This document shows, piece by piece, positions 1-13,700 of a stretch of 64,000 bases of DNA (positions are counted from its first letter, which is position 1; each line of letters begins with the position of its first letter). A program made the position numbers and the translations under genes. Origin of the DNA: Rotaria macrura. Its lineage: Eukaryota; Rotifera; Eurotatoria; Philodinida; Philodinidae. Where the stretch lies: NCBI GenBank assembly GCA_900239685.1, contig OENT01000485.1, forward strand, positions 1 through 64,000, given 5' to 3'. Under the pieces are notes generated by a model, which made no database searches, was not told the DNA's origin, and saw nothing but the letters and a program-made list of their open reading frames with translations.

Positions 1-3000
1 CATATTATTGTCTTGACGAATTTCGCCTAATGAAAATTAGGATGCTCAAGAGGCGACATCAATTGAGAAATATTTTTATAACAATCAAATAGAATTAGCA
101 CTGAGTGTTGGATTTTGAATTTTTCGTCAATTCTCAAAGATTGATACTCAGAAAGGGTGATGTTTCAGTGAAAGATAGTTAGGTAGAACAAATATTCTGG
201 AAGCTACTCAACTAAAATTACAACATACTGTGTAAAAAATGAATGAAGAATCTTTCATCGGTACTTCTCATGAGAAAAGGCTGAGAACAATCTTTCAGTT
301 ATATAATTGATACTACATGACAATAATTAACACACATTGGTGAACAGTCAAAGTAAGAGGTCGAACTGTTTCCTCATATTCTGACTCGGTTGAAAATAAG
401 GGAGTATCATTCATTAGGATAAAAATATGCTTGAGTATATGACTGAAAATGAATCACACCCTTAAAGTACGTAATCTAGAATATTTTTACTAGTATCCTG
501 TATGAAAGAAAGATTTAATTTTTGACTTTCGCTAGTTTGCACTGTTGTATGTCATCTGAACTTTTAGCAGTTACAAATTAGATGTAACTAAGGCAGATAG
601 GTTAAAACTGCCTCGTCTATCCGTAAAAAATTGAACTGAACGTTTGTTCTTCTGATTCTTGTCACATCGTTGCTTTTTCAAAAGACATAGACTATAGCTG
701 ACGAAGGAGAACTAACAAATCAGATGTAATGGAGTTTTAAAAACACAACAGACGATTAGTAAAACAATATGTGTTTAAGTAGCGTGTTTTAAAGTTCTTT
801 TATTTTCAGAGAAAAACTCTCAGGTGCAGCAGAAAGATAACGATATAAACAGAAGTAAGTTTTGCAGGTAGAATTGTGCGGATTAGGTATCTAAAGAAGC
901 CAATTTCTAATAGAAACAGATAGTTCTTATACATGCGAATGCTCAAACGTTTGACAATGGTCATCGAATACAAACTCGTAGTAAAAATGTTGAAGTACTT
1001 TTCGAATTTTTAATATTTTATTGTTTTGTATTAAAAAAAATACTCCAATTAACAGCGTATGGCTGTAACTGCCAAGAGGAAACCCACACCCACACCCTCA
1101 GTAGATTGGTATTTTTGTGTCTATTTAAATACATCTGTACTTTGTACAACGACTTAACTACAAACGTACTTAGTACCGGTACTAAGTATACATTTACTTA
1201 AGTTAATTGTACTCAAGTAAAAGTCCGAAGTACATGTGTTAAGTAAATTGTACTCGTACTTTTTCTTGCTGTATTTTCACTTTTCCAGTGTCTGCTCTGT
1301 ATACACATAGTAGTGATAGTTGAGAACTTTCAATAGATTTAGCTGAAAAACTGCAAGAGTTTGTTTTCTTTCCTTTTCAATAAGTGTCAGCAACAGAATT
1401 TGTTTCACTTTAATGGAGTTCAATTTGATACGCTTGGCGAAAATATATAGAATTTGAACAAATGAAATAAATTTTTTTCACATCTGAAAAGAAAAACAAC
1501 ACACAAAACTGGATTTTTTGTTGAAAAACTGCCAATCATGAAAAATTTCATGACTCAAATAGCCGGTAGTTCGTCCTTTGTCTTAGGTAGTCAATCCCAA
1601 TCTCAGCATATTTTTTTGATCTCCTCAAGGGCAAGACATCCTTTAGATATCATTTGGTCAGGTTGCTTTTCTAGATTTTTTGATGAGTGCAAACTCATTC
1701 ATGAGCCTTGATACTGGAAACTATTCATGCAGTGTTCTATGGGATTTTATGGCAAGAATCTCTGTTATCGTATCGATCCGAGCTTCCCTCGTTGAAGAAA
1801 ATTTCCTTTGCCTGTGCAAAACCGGTTTTCCGTTACAGCTTCAATACGTTCGTGTTATAGCACTGAAGCTTTAGAAGAGTTTCCGCGCTGGAAACGGTAA
1901 CAGATGTTGTACGATCTTGTCTTGATTTCTGTTGAACGGATAAAGCTCTAGGCTCCGGTATACTAATAGAGTTCTCCAGAGTGATCATCTATATTCAGTC
2001 TACAAGGGTTCAGTCATAAAAGGAGAGCGATTGGACCGATAAATATATAATAAATATGATTGAATTTTCAAGGATGAATCTCTCGAAATCCTGGGTCACC
2101 AAATTAAGAATCCCTGAAGAATAAAAACTTTTCGGTGATGATGTTCACGTAAAAGTCATAATAAGCGGGCGTTCTCTTTGAAGCATTATATTGTGTTGAG
2201 CCGTATAGTAGATAAAATTTTGACGTAGTCTATGACTATCGAACGAACCATTAAAGGTGCTATTGAAAGAAAAAATTGATTAACTTGAAAAATCTTCGCA
2301 ACAAGCATTAAGAAAGATATCTATTATAGAACTTCAGAAAAATCGTTTTTATTCATAAAATAAGGTATTTTTAGTGAGCCTTGTTATTTTAGAACAGATC
2401 TTTTCTTATGATCATCACAGCTACACTTCAGAAAATCATCAAGAAGCGTCGATTCACGGTAAGTGAATGAATGTAATCCGTGGATGATGGCTGAACCATC
2501 TGGCCAACAACAATTACTATTATAACGATGGTCCAGGAGTTCATGATACCAATTAGTTCGCTGTTATGCTAAGGCTGTTCTAGATGATTATGTATCATTG
2601 ACAAAAAGTAAGGCTGCTTATATACCCTGCTTACGTATGTTGTAAGAAGAGAGAGGAGGTTATTTCTTGTGATGATTTATTCAAGCGTGTCCTTGTAAAT
2701 TGCGTGCAAAAATATACTGGTATATGGTCCCATACAAAGACATCGAATAGAAAAAATATCTTAACAATTAGCAACTGAAAAAATTATCTCTTCCTAGGAG
2801 AACAGCTAAATTTTCTTTTTTTCTCTACCCCCACCTTATATGCGAAAGGTATACCCCAAGATTGACAAGCAAGCGAAAAAATTAATATTTTGGCTTCCTA
2901 TCCTACACTAACATAATTGTATAATTAATTGTTGCTCTTTCCCTTCATTAGGATCGAAAAACAGAGAGAAAAATGGTTTATTCGATATATTGCCCAGGAC

Positions 3001-5799
3001 ATCTTCTTATCAAGAAACATCGACCTTCAATATATCATGATTCTTTATTTTTGTTTTCAAGCTGTATCAAACGATGCGTGCGTGGATTACGTGGATTTTG
3101 AAATGCATAAATAAAAACGGGAATTCAGAAATCATATCATACTCGACTCTGATCGTTCAAAGGGAGTCTCTATTTGCGGCAACAATGATAATGATGTCAA
3201 TCAATATCATGTGAAAATTGCGGGCGATTCTTCCGATTTTCGAAAAAATTTATGCAATATCGCGATTTATCAAATCTAGCAAAGGAATCATCAATAGAAT
3301 GCAATTTATCGGGATTGGATATGAGAAGTGATGTATTCTAAATCAATGGCATCTCTCAACTAGATTAATCGGTAATTGATTGTCGATCTTCATACAGCAT
3401 TTTAAAATTTCAATAAATTGGAGATATTTGGAATTTATCAAAATCTGAATGAAATTATGTCTTTTATCGACTTGTCTCAGATGCTCAATGAACATACGGA
3501 TGTCGCTATTGTTACAAAAATAAGATTGGATGATTTAAAACACTAATAGAGCTTTAACCAATTGGAGTAACTTCATATCCATTTGTTTAGTTTAATTTAA
3601 AATATTTTTTTAATGTATTATGATCTATTCTAAATATATTTTCCGACCGAATATTTGCTTTAATTGGGTTTACACCATGAATGCATTTTTGAGATCAATT
3701 TTTCAATCCTTGATTAACATCAAACTCATATTAAGTTTAATCTAAGTTCTCTCCAATAAGAATTAGAAAATGTAATTTAGAAAAAAAGCTACAAAAATCA
3801 TAATTACACAAAGAAGACTAAAATGTCGTTAAATACAATAAAAAAAACGAAGTTAAAAAAATATGAAATATAGGAGTTGTATAATCGAAAACAAAACAAA
3901 TCAAATTAAATAAGAATTAGGGTACAATTTTGCCCTCTCTGAAGATTTACAGTCTCTCTTAGTAGAATATATGCCAAAGTAAAACAAAATTTATCACATA
4001 AAAGCAAATTAAATCACAAACAAACATAAGCAAACTAGAACAGAAGAATAAATTAATGAAACTAAAATAAATAAAATAAAATAAACTTTTCGGTGTGTAC
4101 TTGATAGATCATTCACTATAATCCCGTCTGAAATAAAATAAAACAAACTATAATATGATAAACTTTACTTAAGCTGTACCAAGACACTGAATCGTGCAAT
4201 TTAAGGGACCATAATGAGTGTGAAGTAGATCACCGTATTTAAAGTGAAGTAGAGCCGAACTAAAAAGAGATGAAATAGAAGAAAATGGTTAATGCCATAT
4301 TTAGTTCAAAACAAAACCTCAGAAATCAAATTAAATTGCTGGATAAAAAAATTTCAAATGAATAAATATATTTAAATGGAATGCAAGCTATCATAACCAG
4401 ATAAAATCACCTCAATTCTTAAAAAATTAAGTCAAGAAAATGCAATAAACTAGGGCGTGAGAAAATTCAAATATCTATGAGCATTCGTAAACCATTGAAT
4501 TTTGCTAGATGGAGTCAGCTGCGATCAATTAACCCAGTTCTTGGAATATAAAGTGAGCTGACGTTGGTATTACGCAGAAATCGATAGAGATTGATAAATC
4601 CCGATAATCGGATCACATCGGATACCGAGAATTGGTTATCGATCGAATAACTACAAGATCGGATGCGACAAGTTTCACTCACTTAGACTTATGCAGAGTT
4701 TTTGACGATAAGGTGATAAAGGTCTCCATAAGATAATAGTACGTATAAACAATCCAAATGCTAATGAAGATTCTGGCAGCAGACCCATAGAATAAAAACA
4801 TTTACTAAAGCGATGTTATTACCAAATGTTAACGAAACGTTTTCTACACGAAAATGATATTGAGAAATTAAAAGTAGTCTTGATTCCTCTGTGAAACGTA
4901 CATTTGATTCCATGTATTATAAATTCATAAATGATCTTGGAAAATAAATCACATCAGGGATATGACTAAATATACACTAATATCACCGCATTATAAACAC
5001 GAGAAACATCAACCAGTAAAACGATAAGACTCGCACGAGCATAATGCCATTAAAATAATTAAATTACCACTGAGGTTATGAAGTTAAAACCATTGAATTC
5101 ACAAAAGAATCTTGCCCATTCAATCATTAACAAAGAAACAACTACCAATATTTAAGCGCTCAAAAACTAATCTAATGCAACAAGCTTCATGGAGCTCGAG
5201 TTGAAGTAGAATCGGAGCGTCTTCAATATTTCAGATAGGGTCTTTCCAATAAATTTCGTTAGTCGCATGTTCTCCTTAGTCATATGTATTGGAAGCCGTT
5301 TATGGGTACCTACAAGAAAAACTAATGATTGCAATCAGTAGCAGCACAAGATATCTTTTCGGCGCTTACACAGTACATTATTTTCCGGACAGATGTGTAC
5401 GAGGAGTATCTAGAAATACTTTGAACATATAATTGATACGCTGAATTTTTCTGAATTTGACGAATGATATGTATTGTTATTTAAAAATCGATAAATAGTT
5501 TTTAAGACTTTTCTTTCCATAAGGAACAAAGCCTCAGTTGAGGACAAATTCAATAATTCTCAAAAAACTACTGTTGACTCAGCTTATTTTCAAGATATCA
5601 CTATGTTATTAACATCCTTTGATGCAGCAAACATTTTTCTAGTCAAATGTATAAAAGTTTTTTTTTCATATCAAATACGTGAAAACAATTATCTTCTGCA
5701 ATGAAAAAACATTTCTACGATTTGGTTTAGAACTGTGATGTTGCCCCTCCTCTATTTTATTTTATTACTCTTTAAATTACACCAGTTCATTCATCAGCG
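1..5799. other. Gene-free AT-rich stretch
   Basis: I find no exon series with consistent phase and no recognisable protein. Open frames are short (under 65 codons) and look random. Two small patches stand out. CCCACA words lie at about 1087-1101, and a self-complementary cluster built of AGTACTT/AAGTA words lies at about 1140-1262. The rest shows no repeat or RNA gene that I can support. Confidence 0.5.
1140..1262. repeat. Self-complementary AGTACTT-word cluster, MITE-like
   Basis: Over about 120 bp the words TACTT, AAGTA and GTACTC recur in both orientations, including a palindrome AGTACCGGTACT near 1172. Dense iteration of one short word in both orientations is also seen in the hAT-type elements further along this window. 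I found no matching terminal inverted repeats or target duplication here, so the element assignment is tentative. Confidence 0.4.
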
Positions 5800-8160
5800 C
5801 TCGTAAACTTAAAAAATAAAACTTGAATCTTACTCATATGACATCGGAATACGAATGAAATTACTTTCCGATTGCTGCAATAAAGTCGACATTTTTTTCT
5901 CCGACATAATAATTCTTCGACGCTTTCTCTTCGACACTTTCTTCTTTCGAGGTTTTCATTTCATAAGAACGCGACTTCCTCATCAGTATTGAAAAAGCTT
6001 TGATTTCACGATATTTCATTTATTGAGATAATTCTATTCTCAAAATTTGTTTTCAAGTTGTAGACACATCATACCTTCCGGTAGAGGTACAATTGTTGTG
6101 AGTGGAATCTTTTCGACGTTTTCGTTTCACTAAACTAGTGCTTTTAACACACTGAAACGATTTTCACACGCAATATGGTCCCATTTTCTCTCGACTGAAG
6201 TAATGATGACCTTAAGTTCGAATAAATGTCCTTGTATATTTTTACCATTATCTACGATTGCATGATGAGTCCCATGATTGTATTAGCGTAGTTAATTAAG
6301 CCTATACATGCATTATACCACCAACGCGACAGCTTGTAGAACGAAAAATAAAAAATTTTTTGTTTGTCTTCTTTTTACATGACGATCATCTGGTGACACG
6401 TTGAAAAAAGAATCACTTTTTCTCCATACGAATACTCAATGTGGATGTTGAAACCATTTTCAAGATGCTTAAATCTCGAATTAAACTCCGAATCTCGAAT
6501 GAATCGTTTTCGAAAGAAAGATGGCAAAAGTAAGAAATCTGAATTGTGAAATGTGGAATATAATTACGGAATGAATACGATTGTGAGCAAATTTGAAAGC
6601 AGCACTTTCGAAAACATCAGAATTCAGTTAAAATGCGATTTCCAACGAAACTAGCCCAGATTTGGCGGCATCACGTTTCGAGAAGAGAATCTCGAATATC
6701 TTCTCTCATTTTGCGTAGATGCGTGTTATTGAACAATCGATTTCGTTTTCGCTGGTCTAACTTCGTTTTTGCTTAAGGTTTCTGCAGTGTATGGATACTT
6801 TACCATAAAATTTTAAAAATACAGTTCAATCTTACTCATACACTATCTTAAATGTACAGTGATATCTGCTTCGAACAGACGGCAATTCCACATTTTGATC
6901 TTCGAGGTTTCTTTTTTTCGAAACTTGTCTTTCTATCATTCAATATTTTGATGTTTTCATCTCATATGTGAGTGATACCGACTTTACTAATTGTTTTTTA
7001 CTTTGCAGATATTATGTTTTTCGATTTCATTCGTTTCGAGAATATATTCTTCAGCTTAACACACACAGTAACTCATTCCAGAAGCAAGATTTCTATCCGT
7101 AAAATCTTTTCGGAGCTTTCGTTTCACAGAACTACAGCTTTTAACGCAACGAAACGAGTTTCTTTCGCAACATCGTCCAATTTTCTTTCTAATGAAGTAA
7201 TGATTACCAAAGTTCGAATAAATGTCCTTGCTAATTTTTACCATTATCTATAATTGTATGCCGAGTCCCATGATTATATTACCATAGACAATTAAGCCTA
7301 TACATGCATTATCCCACCAACGTGATAGTGTGCAGAACGAAAAAAATATTTGTGCTTTATTATTCACTTTGACGAGAAAGATCATTGTAATCGTTCAAAA
7401 TTAATTGTTCTCGTGTCATCAGAAAAAACGATAAGAAATGTCTAATATGTGTGATTCTGACCACTGAACGCGAGACCTCAAGACAGAGAGATTGCATGTT
7501 GTTCATATCTCTCTACAGGCTACGCGAATGTGTTGATTAAATCTTTTTAAACAATAAGACTGAAACTTACGATAGCGCTCGATACGTATATTATTTGAGC
7601 TGCTCTCTAGTATAGAACATTTCTTCCACACCTCAAACNCAGTAGTGAACAAAATCTACGATGAAAGGATGTTGTATCTCTATGCATTCTGTTGTATGCA
7701 ATGATTCTCATGTTGAGATATTATTTTCGTCCTTGAAGCACGTCCAGTACCTGATCGGCAAAGTATTATTGTGAGTTTAAACAAATGTTGTGTTTGATAT
7801 AGTTGAGTTATTTTCCAGTAAGAGAAAAACAAAAAATATGTTATGTTGAAAATGTATGATTATGATTATTAATGTGAAATCCTGACGTCAATACGAATTA
7901 GTGTGTTTTTATGTCATCCTTAAAATAAACATTTATTTTCTCATCGTAATGCTCGTCTAAGTCATACAGCATCTCGATATATTAACTCTAACGACAAGGC
8001 CGACAGAACGAAAAAAAAATTTTGTTTCGTTTTTCACTTTGACTAGGAACATCATAGATTTGGTTCAGGAGAAAATCAAATCATGTCACCACAAATGATG
8101 AATAGAAAAGTCTAACGTGTATTTTTCTTACTCTTGCATGCACGTCAAAAAAGCAGAGCG
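5800..8160. repeat. Diverged tandem repeat, about 1-kb period, two to three copies
   Basis: The segment at about 6110-6400 is repeated in the same orientation at about 7105-7400, roughly 996 bp downstream. The shared anchor AATTAAGCCTATACATGC starts at 6294 and again at 7290. Flanking words such as CGAATAAATGTCCTTG, TTTTTACCATTATCTA and GAGTCCCATGATT keep their order in both copies. A third, weaker partial copy (CAGAACGAAAAAA, TTTCACTTTGACTAGGA, GTCTAACGTGT) lies at about 7990-8140. The homology may also reach back to about 5820 and 6820 (CAATCTTACTCATA). No protein is conserved between the copies, so this looks like old duplicated non-coding DNA. One ambiguous base lies at 7639. Confidence 0.7.
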
Positions 8161-8616
8161 ATAACAGTCGATGTTCGTAAGTCCAGAAAATTGTTTTTCA
8201 TCGAAAATGATATTGATTTCGAAGCCATCCTACATGAAAACAGCATTTTTTAATATTATTTGAGTTGAACAAAATCTGCTCAATCGAATCATGTACAAAT
8301 CTCTTTGATATGATGAAAATGAACGAAATAATCTGCAGTATTTTGAGAATGATTGCGTTTTTCCAAAGTTCGGGATCTATTTTGAACACGAACAACAAGT
8401 GGAAAAGTGACCATCATCCGTACAGATAGTAAAAATACAAAGAAAATATTTCTTTTTATTAAAGAAAACTTTGCCATGATTCCACTTCAAAATTTCTTTT
8501 CGCATCCGCGACAAAAAATGTGTCTTGATTCTCACAATATTGATATCCAGCCTTTCATCTCAATCGGAAGTTGCGTATCCTGTATTCAAAAAACATGTAC
8601 AGTACTGCTTTTCTAG

Positions 8617-8700
8617 GGTCATGTTGTTGGCTATGTAGATGATCTATTGATTATGGCTCCAACTCTACTGAACTCAATTATTGAATCTCATGCATTCAAG
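8617..8700 (+). mobile_element. Reverse-transcriptase-like fossil scrap (YVDD-type core)
   Basis: A short stretch translates to a peptide with GYVDDLLI, which resembles the catalytic box of reverse transcriptases from LTR-type and Penelope-type retroelements. Nothing convincing extends from it on either side. If real, it is a small, badly decayed fragment whose family cannot be decided. Chance resemblance is possible. Confidence 0.3.
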
Positions 8701-9137
8701 TTTGAATTTTCTGTATGTTGTTTTTGTATACGTTCAATCGTCTCGATCATGATACGCTTCAATGAGTCACGACATCTTTTAGCATAATAGCATCGTTCTG
8801 AAATGTGTTGCATCGCTATAAAAATATTTAGAAACATTTTATTCTTTGAATTTTATTTTCTAAGTATTTTGAAAAAACACTGGATAATAGTCATACAAAA
8901 ATAACGCCAATAGTAAACGACATGAATATTTCGTTTTCATTTTCATCCTGAAATTGTGAATTATACCAGCTTTAGAATACTCGAAATTCAGAAGTGTCAG
9001 TAAAAGATTGTTTTTGCCTATTAACATTTCTTCATAATCATTACATTTACATGAATAAAATCCATTGCCAATGATGCATGGTCTTGATGACAATCATGGA
9101 AATAAATTCAGTATAATTTCATACCAAAATACTTTAA

Positions 9138-9749
9138 CTTTTACACTTCACACAGGCGATATATAGAAAGGTTCAAACGCTTGGTTTATCAACCAACTAT
9201 ACAGATAACATTATGATTCGTAGTGTTATTCGACAAATGATGGCACTTGCTTTAGTACCTGAACAATTTGTTCGATCATATTATTTGTTGATCTTGGACA
9301 AGAACTAAGAGATCCTGAACGAGATGAATTAGCTGGCTTATTCAAATATTTTAATGATTATTGGATGAGTCGAATATCAGTGTGGAACGTTTTCGACGTT
9401 CCTGAAAAAACGAATAATTTTAGTGAAGGTATAAAATGATATTGCATTAGCTGTATACTCGAAGTAACACTGCCGCATCTTTTTAGGGTACAATAACAGG
9501 TTCAAAAGGCGCTTACAGAAAGCTCATCCCAATATATGGTTGTTCATCGATTCTATTCGAAAAGAAGTGAGCGTTGCCCATGATTTAATTACTCAAGTAA
9601 ATACTGGAATGCAACCACGTACAAAACGATCGAAGTCCAGAATTGCTGAACAACGAATCACAGAATTATATAATCAGTTTAACAATAACCAAATCACACC
9701 GCAAGATTTATTACGTGGACTTTCGTTTTTTGTTGCGAATGAAAAATAA
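9138..9749 (+). pseudogene. MULE/FLYWCH-type transposase C-terminal relic
   Basis: The translation gives consecutive blocks that match, from memory, the C-terminal third of FLYWCH/MULE-transposase proteins that are abundant in rotifers and other invertebrates. The blocks are HFTQAIYRKVQTLGLS, then MMALALVPEQFV, then LFKYFNDYWM, then a short intron at about 9429-9487, then RFKRRLQKAHPNIWLFI and a basic, glutamine-rich tail ending at TAA 9749. One frame change is needed near 9285, between the VPEQFV block and the RDPERDELAG block. Only the last ~200 residues are present, and the DDE-type catalytic core is absent. It is a 5'-truncated, decayed DNA-transposon gene. Spliced ends are still visible, so decay is probably not ancient. 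Confidence 0.65.
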
Positions 9750-9821
9750 AATGAAATTTAATCCGTTATAATAAACTAAACTGCATTTTAAACATTATCA
9801 TCAAGCATTATTTCTATTTCA

Positions 9822-10012
9822 GTGAAAGGACATTTTCATAATAGAGGACATTTTTTCGAAGGACTAAATCAGAAAGGACCATGTCCCAAGGACATTTTTT
9901 CCCAAGGACAGTTTGTCTAAAGGACTTTTTCCGAGGACCAAATCCCGAGGACATTTCGTAAAGGACATTTTCTAAAGGACATTCTAGACTGTTACCCACT
10001 TGTCCTTTTACC
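9822..10012. repeat. AGGAC-iterated patch, MITE-like
   Basis: Eleven AGGAC words occur in about 190 bp, mostly as AAAGGACATTTT or CGAGGAC variants at irregular 10-20 bp spacing. An inverted copy (TGTCCTTTTA) closes the right edge. The left edge AAAGGACA and right edge TGTCCTTTT are complementary, as expected of terminal inverted repeats. No target duplication was recognised. The only long frame across it is a translation of the iterated words and is not a gene. Confidence 0.6.
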
Positions 10013-12339
10013 TTAAGGCTCAATAGAAGCATACGAAATCGACTGATTCAGATAAAATTTACCAAACGACTTAATGAGAAAGATTGACCATAAAACAAAA
10101 ATGACTAAGTTGAGTTAATGGCACAGAACTTGCTGAGAAAATTGTGATCATCAGTCTAGGAGTTGAAAGGCAATATATTTCAGGTAATAAGAGAAAACTC
10201 ACCGACAAAACTATTAGGATTAATCTACACTAAAAAGAAAGAATAGAATTTAATTTATAAGAGACAACACAGTGGAAGTTAAGATAATCAATTGATGATT
10301 GAAACAAAGATAAAACAATGAAAGACGGCAAAAGTAAGTTTGCTGTGTACGACTGTTAAAACATTTGAGTAATCGAGACTTACGAAATAAAGTATTTCAG
10401 TATATATGACTAATCGACAAGTAGTTGCAGAGTCTAATGACGCGAAGTATGTGATTGATTCGAAAAATTTGATATTTGTTGAGAGCTTTGGAATAGCCTG
10501 TAACAGCTTTGAATGATTAGAAAATCTTTTGTTTGAGAAAATGATTTGTTCTGAATTGAAAGAAGAGTAATATTAAAATGTAACAAAACGGATCGTCTGC
10601 GCATCAAGCTTCATTTCGTAACCTGTCGATGAGATTGATAAAGTTTGATCGAAATTATTCTGTTTTAAGCAATCTGAACCGGATAATAGTTGTTCAAAAT
10701 TTTGGAATTTCTAGTTTTTATAAAATATGTTTTCTTTATATTTAACAATCAGTTACACAATAGGCTGCAATGACCTTCTCATCTAAGTCTACTCCAAAAA
10801 GTGAGTGAAAACTCACACAGGCACAACTATGAATATGATTTTCAGTCATAGTATTAATATAAATAACGCAGAAATGTGTTAACGACAAGTTTTATTTTAA
10901 TAATGAAGTTTTCTATCGTAGGTGATCATTTTAATTTGATTAGCAAAGCTTCATGTGTTATATAAATACGGGAACCCAAAAACAAGACAAAAGAAAAAAG
11001 AACTAATTTATTATCATGAAAACTATCATTTGAGACATACCATCATAAATAAGATAACATCAAGGACACAAGTGATATAACCGTATGCATTGACTTGATT
11101 GGTTGAGCGTATTGAGTATAATAGCCTTATACATAATTAAACAAGTCTTATATTTGTTCTTCAAATTTTAGTCATGTTAATGAAATCTGGTTTATTTTTA
11201 TTTTCACATTTTTGACGTTAAGGAAAGCTAGTTAAATTTTCTAGTGTTAATATTTTTTCCTTGCTTTTTTTCTTAGTTTTATTAAATTAATCAAAACCTT
11301 TCAAAGATGCATTCTCCTCTTCTTCAGCTAATGTCTATTTTAGATGAAAATTATACAAAATTTAGATATTTCACGCTAGGAAAACTGTTTCACATGTTTT
11401 TTTCTTTTTTAATGTTGAAAAGGAAGCTATAACAGCAAGTAAACATATCGTGCAGCAGTAACAGCGTGTCACCACATTGTATTTAGTAAAGGAAAGAAAA
11501 AACACGAATAGACTATGTATTCGGTGTAAAAGACATTCACTTTGCTTTATTTTCATCAAAAACAATAAAGTGAAGAGGAAAACAAAAGATCTTCGCAATG
11601 CTTTTAATTATTTAGTCAATTGAATTTAAAAAGACAGAAAAAATCTAACAGACCATAATTACCATGGCAGTTCTTAACGTCAGAAAAATTACAAAATTCT
11701 CTATGGATAGACAAAAATATTATTAGCGAAAAACCTATAGAAAAATGAACGACAAAAGACTGAAATAGAAGAACATAAAAAATTCTCAAAAAATCTGAAG
11801 ATCACAACATAATGCGGAAAGATTTCATGAACCGAAACACATAATTCAATCTATTATAAGATTAGCACAATCTTAATAAAAACTATGGTACCAAAAACAA
11901 AATACAGCATTATATTGAAAATATAAAAAACTAAGATTACATAAGGACATTATAAATGCTCAAAAAAATATTTTAAACACGTATAAGAAAGGTTTTCAAC
12001 ATAGTTAAAGTCGACAGCTACTTCTCCGACGGATTTATCATAAGAAAATTACGACAAAGAGCGTAGCACAAATAGCAAACAATAAGAATGTTAATAACTA
12101 ACAATACCACAGTTTTTCAAAAAAGAATCAAATAAAATGAATAATGATAAAAGACATAAAAGAATTAAAGATTCCAATGTCATGAAATTATTATCTATAA
12201 GCTTTAATGGACATCAAAATCAAAGCACTTGAAAATAGGTCTGAAAACCATTTCAACGCCAAAAAGTTGAGTGTTGCTCAATGCATAATCAATACCGAAA
12301 ATTCATTCATCACTACGCCCACTCGCAAAACAAGAGCAG
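10013..12339. other. No recognisable feature
   Basis: AT-rich sequence with A-rich runs on the plus strand from about 11.6 kb. I see no supported gene, RNA or repeat. Confidence 0.4.
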
Positions 12340-13700
12340 CAATAAATAAAACAACAGTTTTTCTTCAAAAATGAAAAATGTTTAAAAATATCAAAAATAT
12401 CGAAAATATCAAAAGTAGTAAAATCATACCAACGGATAAAATTAAAACTGAGAAAGTTATGATTCTGAATCAGAATGATAACATTTTTTGCATCGAACCT
12501 AAATTAAGTGATGTAAGCAGCTTTGAACTAGTTAAAAAATCTTACAGATAAAATAAAGAAAAACATATCTGAATTAATAGATAAGCTATTCAAACAGAAG
12601 ATAAAACGAAAGATAGAAATGAAATTTAATTCAATAGAATACTTAATAAAATTAGAAGACAATCGAAAATATGCCAAACAATATATCGGAGCTAATTAAT
12701 AGCATGCACAAAAAACACTTCACTCATATCAAAATTAATTTTGAGACTGATTGAAGGATTAAGAATAGTTATCAACAATTAGCCAAATGATACATGACAA
12801 TTCATGAATGGCATATAAAAAATTACGATTACTAATAGTGAAAAACTAGCCAGTCTTGATATTCCAGACATGCATACAAAGAACCGAGTCACAAAAGCTG
12901 TCGGCACAGTGACAAAAACAATACATCAATCGAAAATACTCTTCTTTAGAAAAATATAACTTGAAGAAATAGTTACAATCAACTTTTTTCTGTTATTACC
13001 AATATATATAATATTTTAGCATCTCAATGAAAAGCTCAGACTTAAATGAACTTGCACAACATGTAAATCATTTCAAGAGAAAAATTAGATTTACAGAGGA
13101 GTTTGAAGAGAATAATAAGATAAATTTTGTTGATTCATATTGACACAAAACGGTTTTTAAAACAAGATAAACATTGAATGGTTCAGAAAAGAAACAGCAA
13201 CACATACTTGATTAAATTGCAACTCATGATACAGAAATCGGTAACGAGAAATATTGTTTCTTATACGACCTCTCGGATAAAAAACACAACCCATAACAAT
13301 CTGAAAGAAAAAGATGACTTTGAAAAAAGAAATTCTTCAAATAATGAAAACTATACTCTCAATCAAGGATGATCAGAAGTCATCAACCAAAATAACCGAT
13401 GGAAAATAAAATAAATTTAATGATATATCAAATTGAAGGCGCCTTCAAATTAATAAATGCTAGTGAAAAAAACGGTTCAGCTAACAAAACGTGTTAAACA
13501 ACATGAAGAATCGAATTCTGGAACACTATATACTCCAACAGGATTAGCCACCTTTGGAGATTTAAAATCTCATCAGTGATAATTATAGATAAAGTAAACA
13601 ATGGAACAAAGAAGAATTAAAGAACCTATACATTCTGTTACAAAGCAAACTCAATTAATCAAGGTGAGAACGATGAGCAGATGCGATTACCAATCACAGC
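12340..13700 (+). mobile_element. Penelope-like retroelement fossil (tentative)
   Basis: Short peptide blocks scattered over several plus-strand frames resemble the C-terminal part of Penelope-like reverse transcriptases. One block resembles the WFRK-x-T-x-THTYLN motif. Another resembles the stretch that reads HPKSV-x-R-NIVSY in intact family members, and is followed by a basic, lysine/asparagine-rich segment. The stretch is heavily broken, and no terminal repeats or ends were found. In bdelloids such elements (Athena) are known to accumulate near telomeres. I regard this as an old, decayed copy. The assignment rests on motif resemblance recalled from memory. Confidence 0.35.

Noticed and set aside
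9814-10032. 72-codon minus-strand frame
   Set aside because: It is a translation of the iterated AGGAC words, with no independent coding signal.
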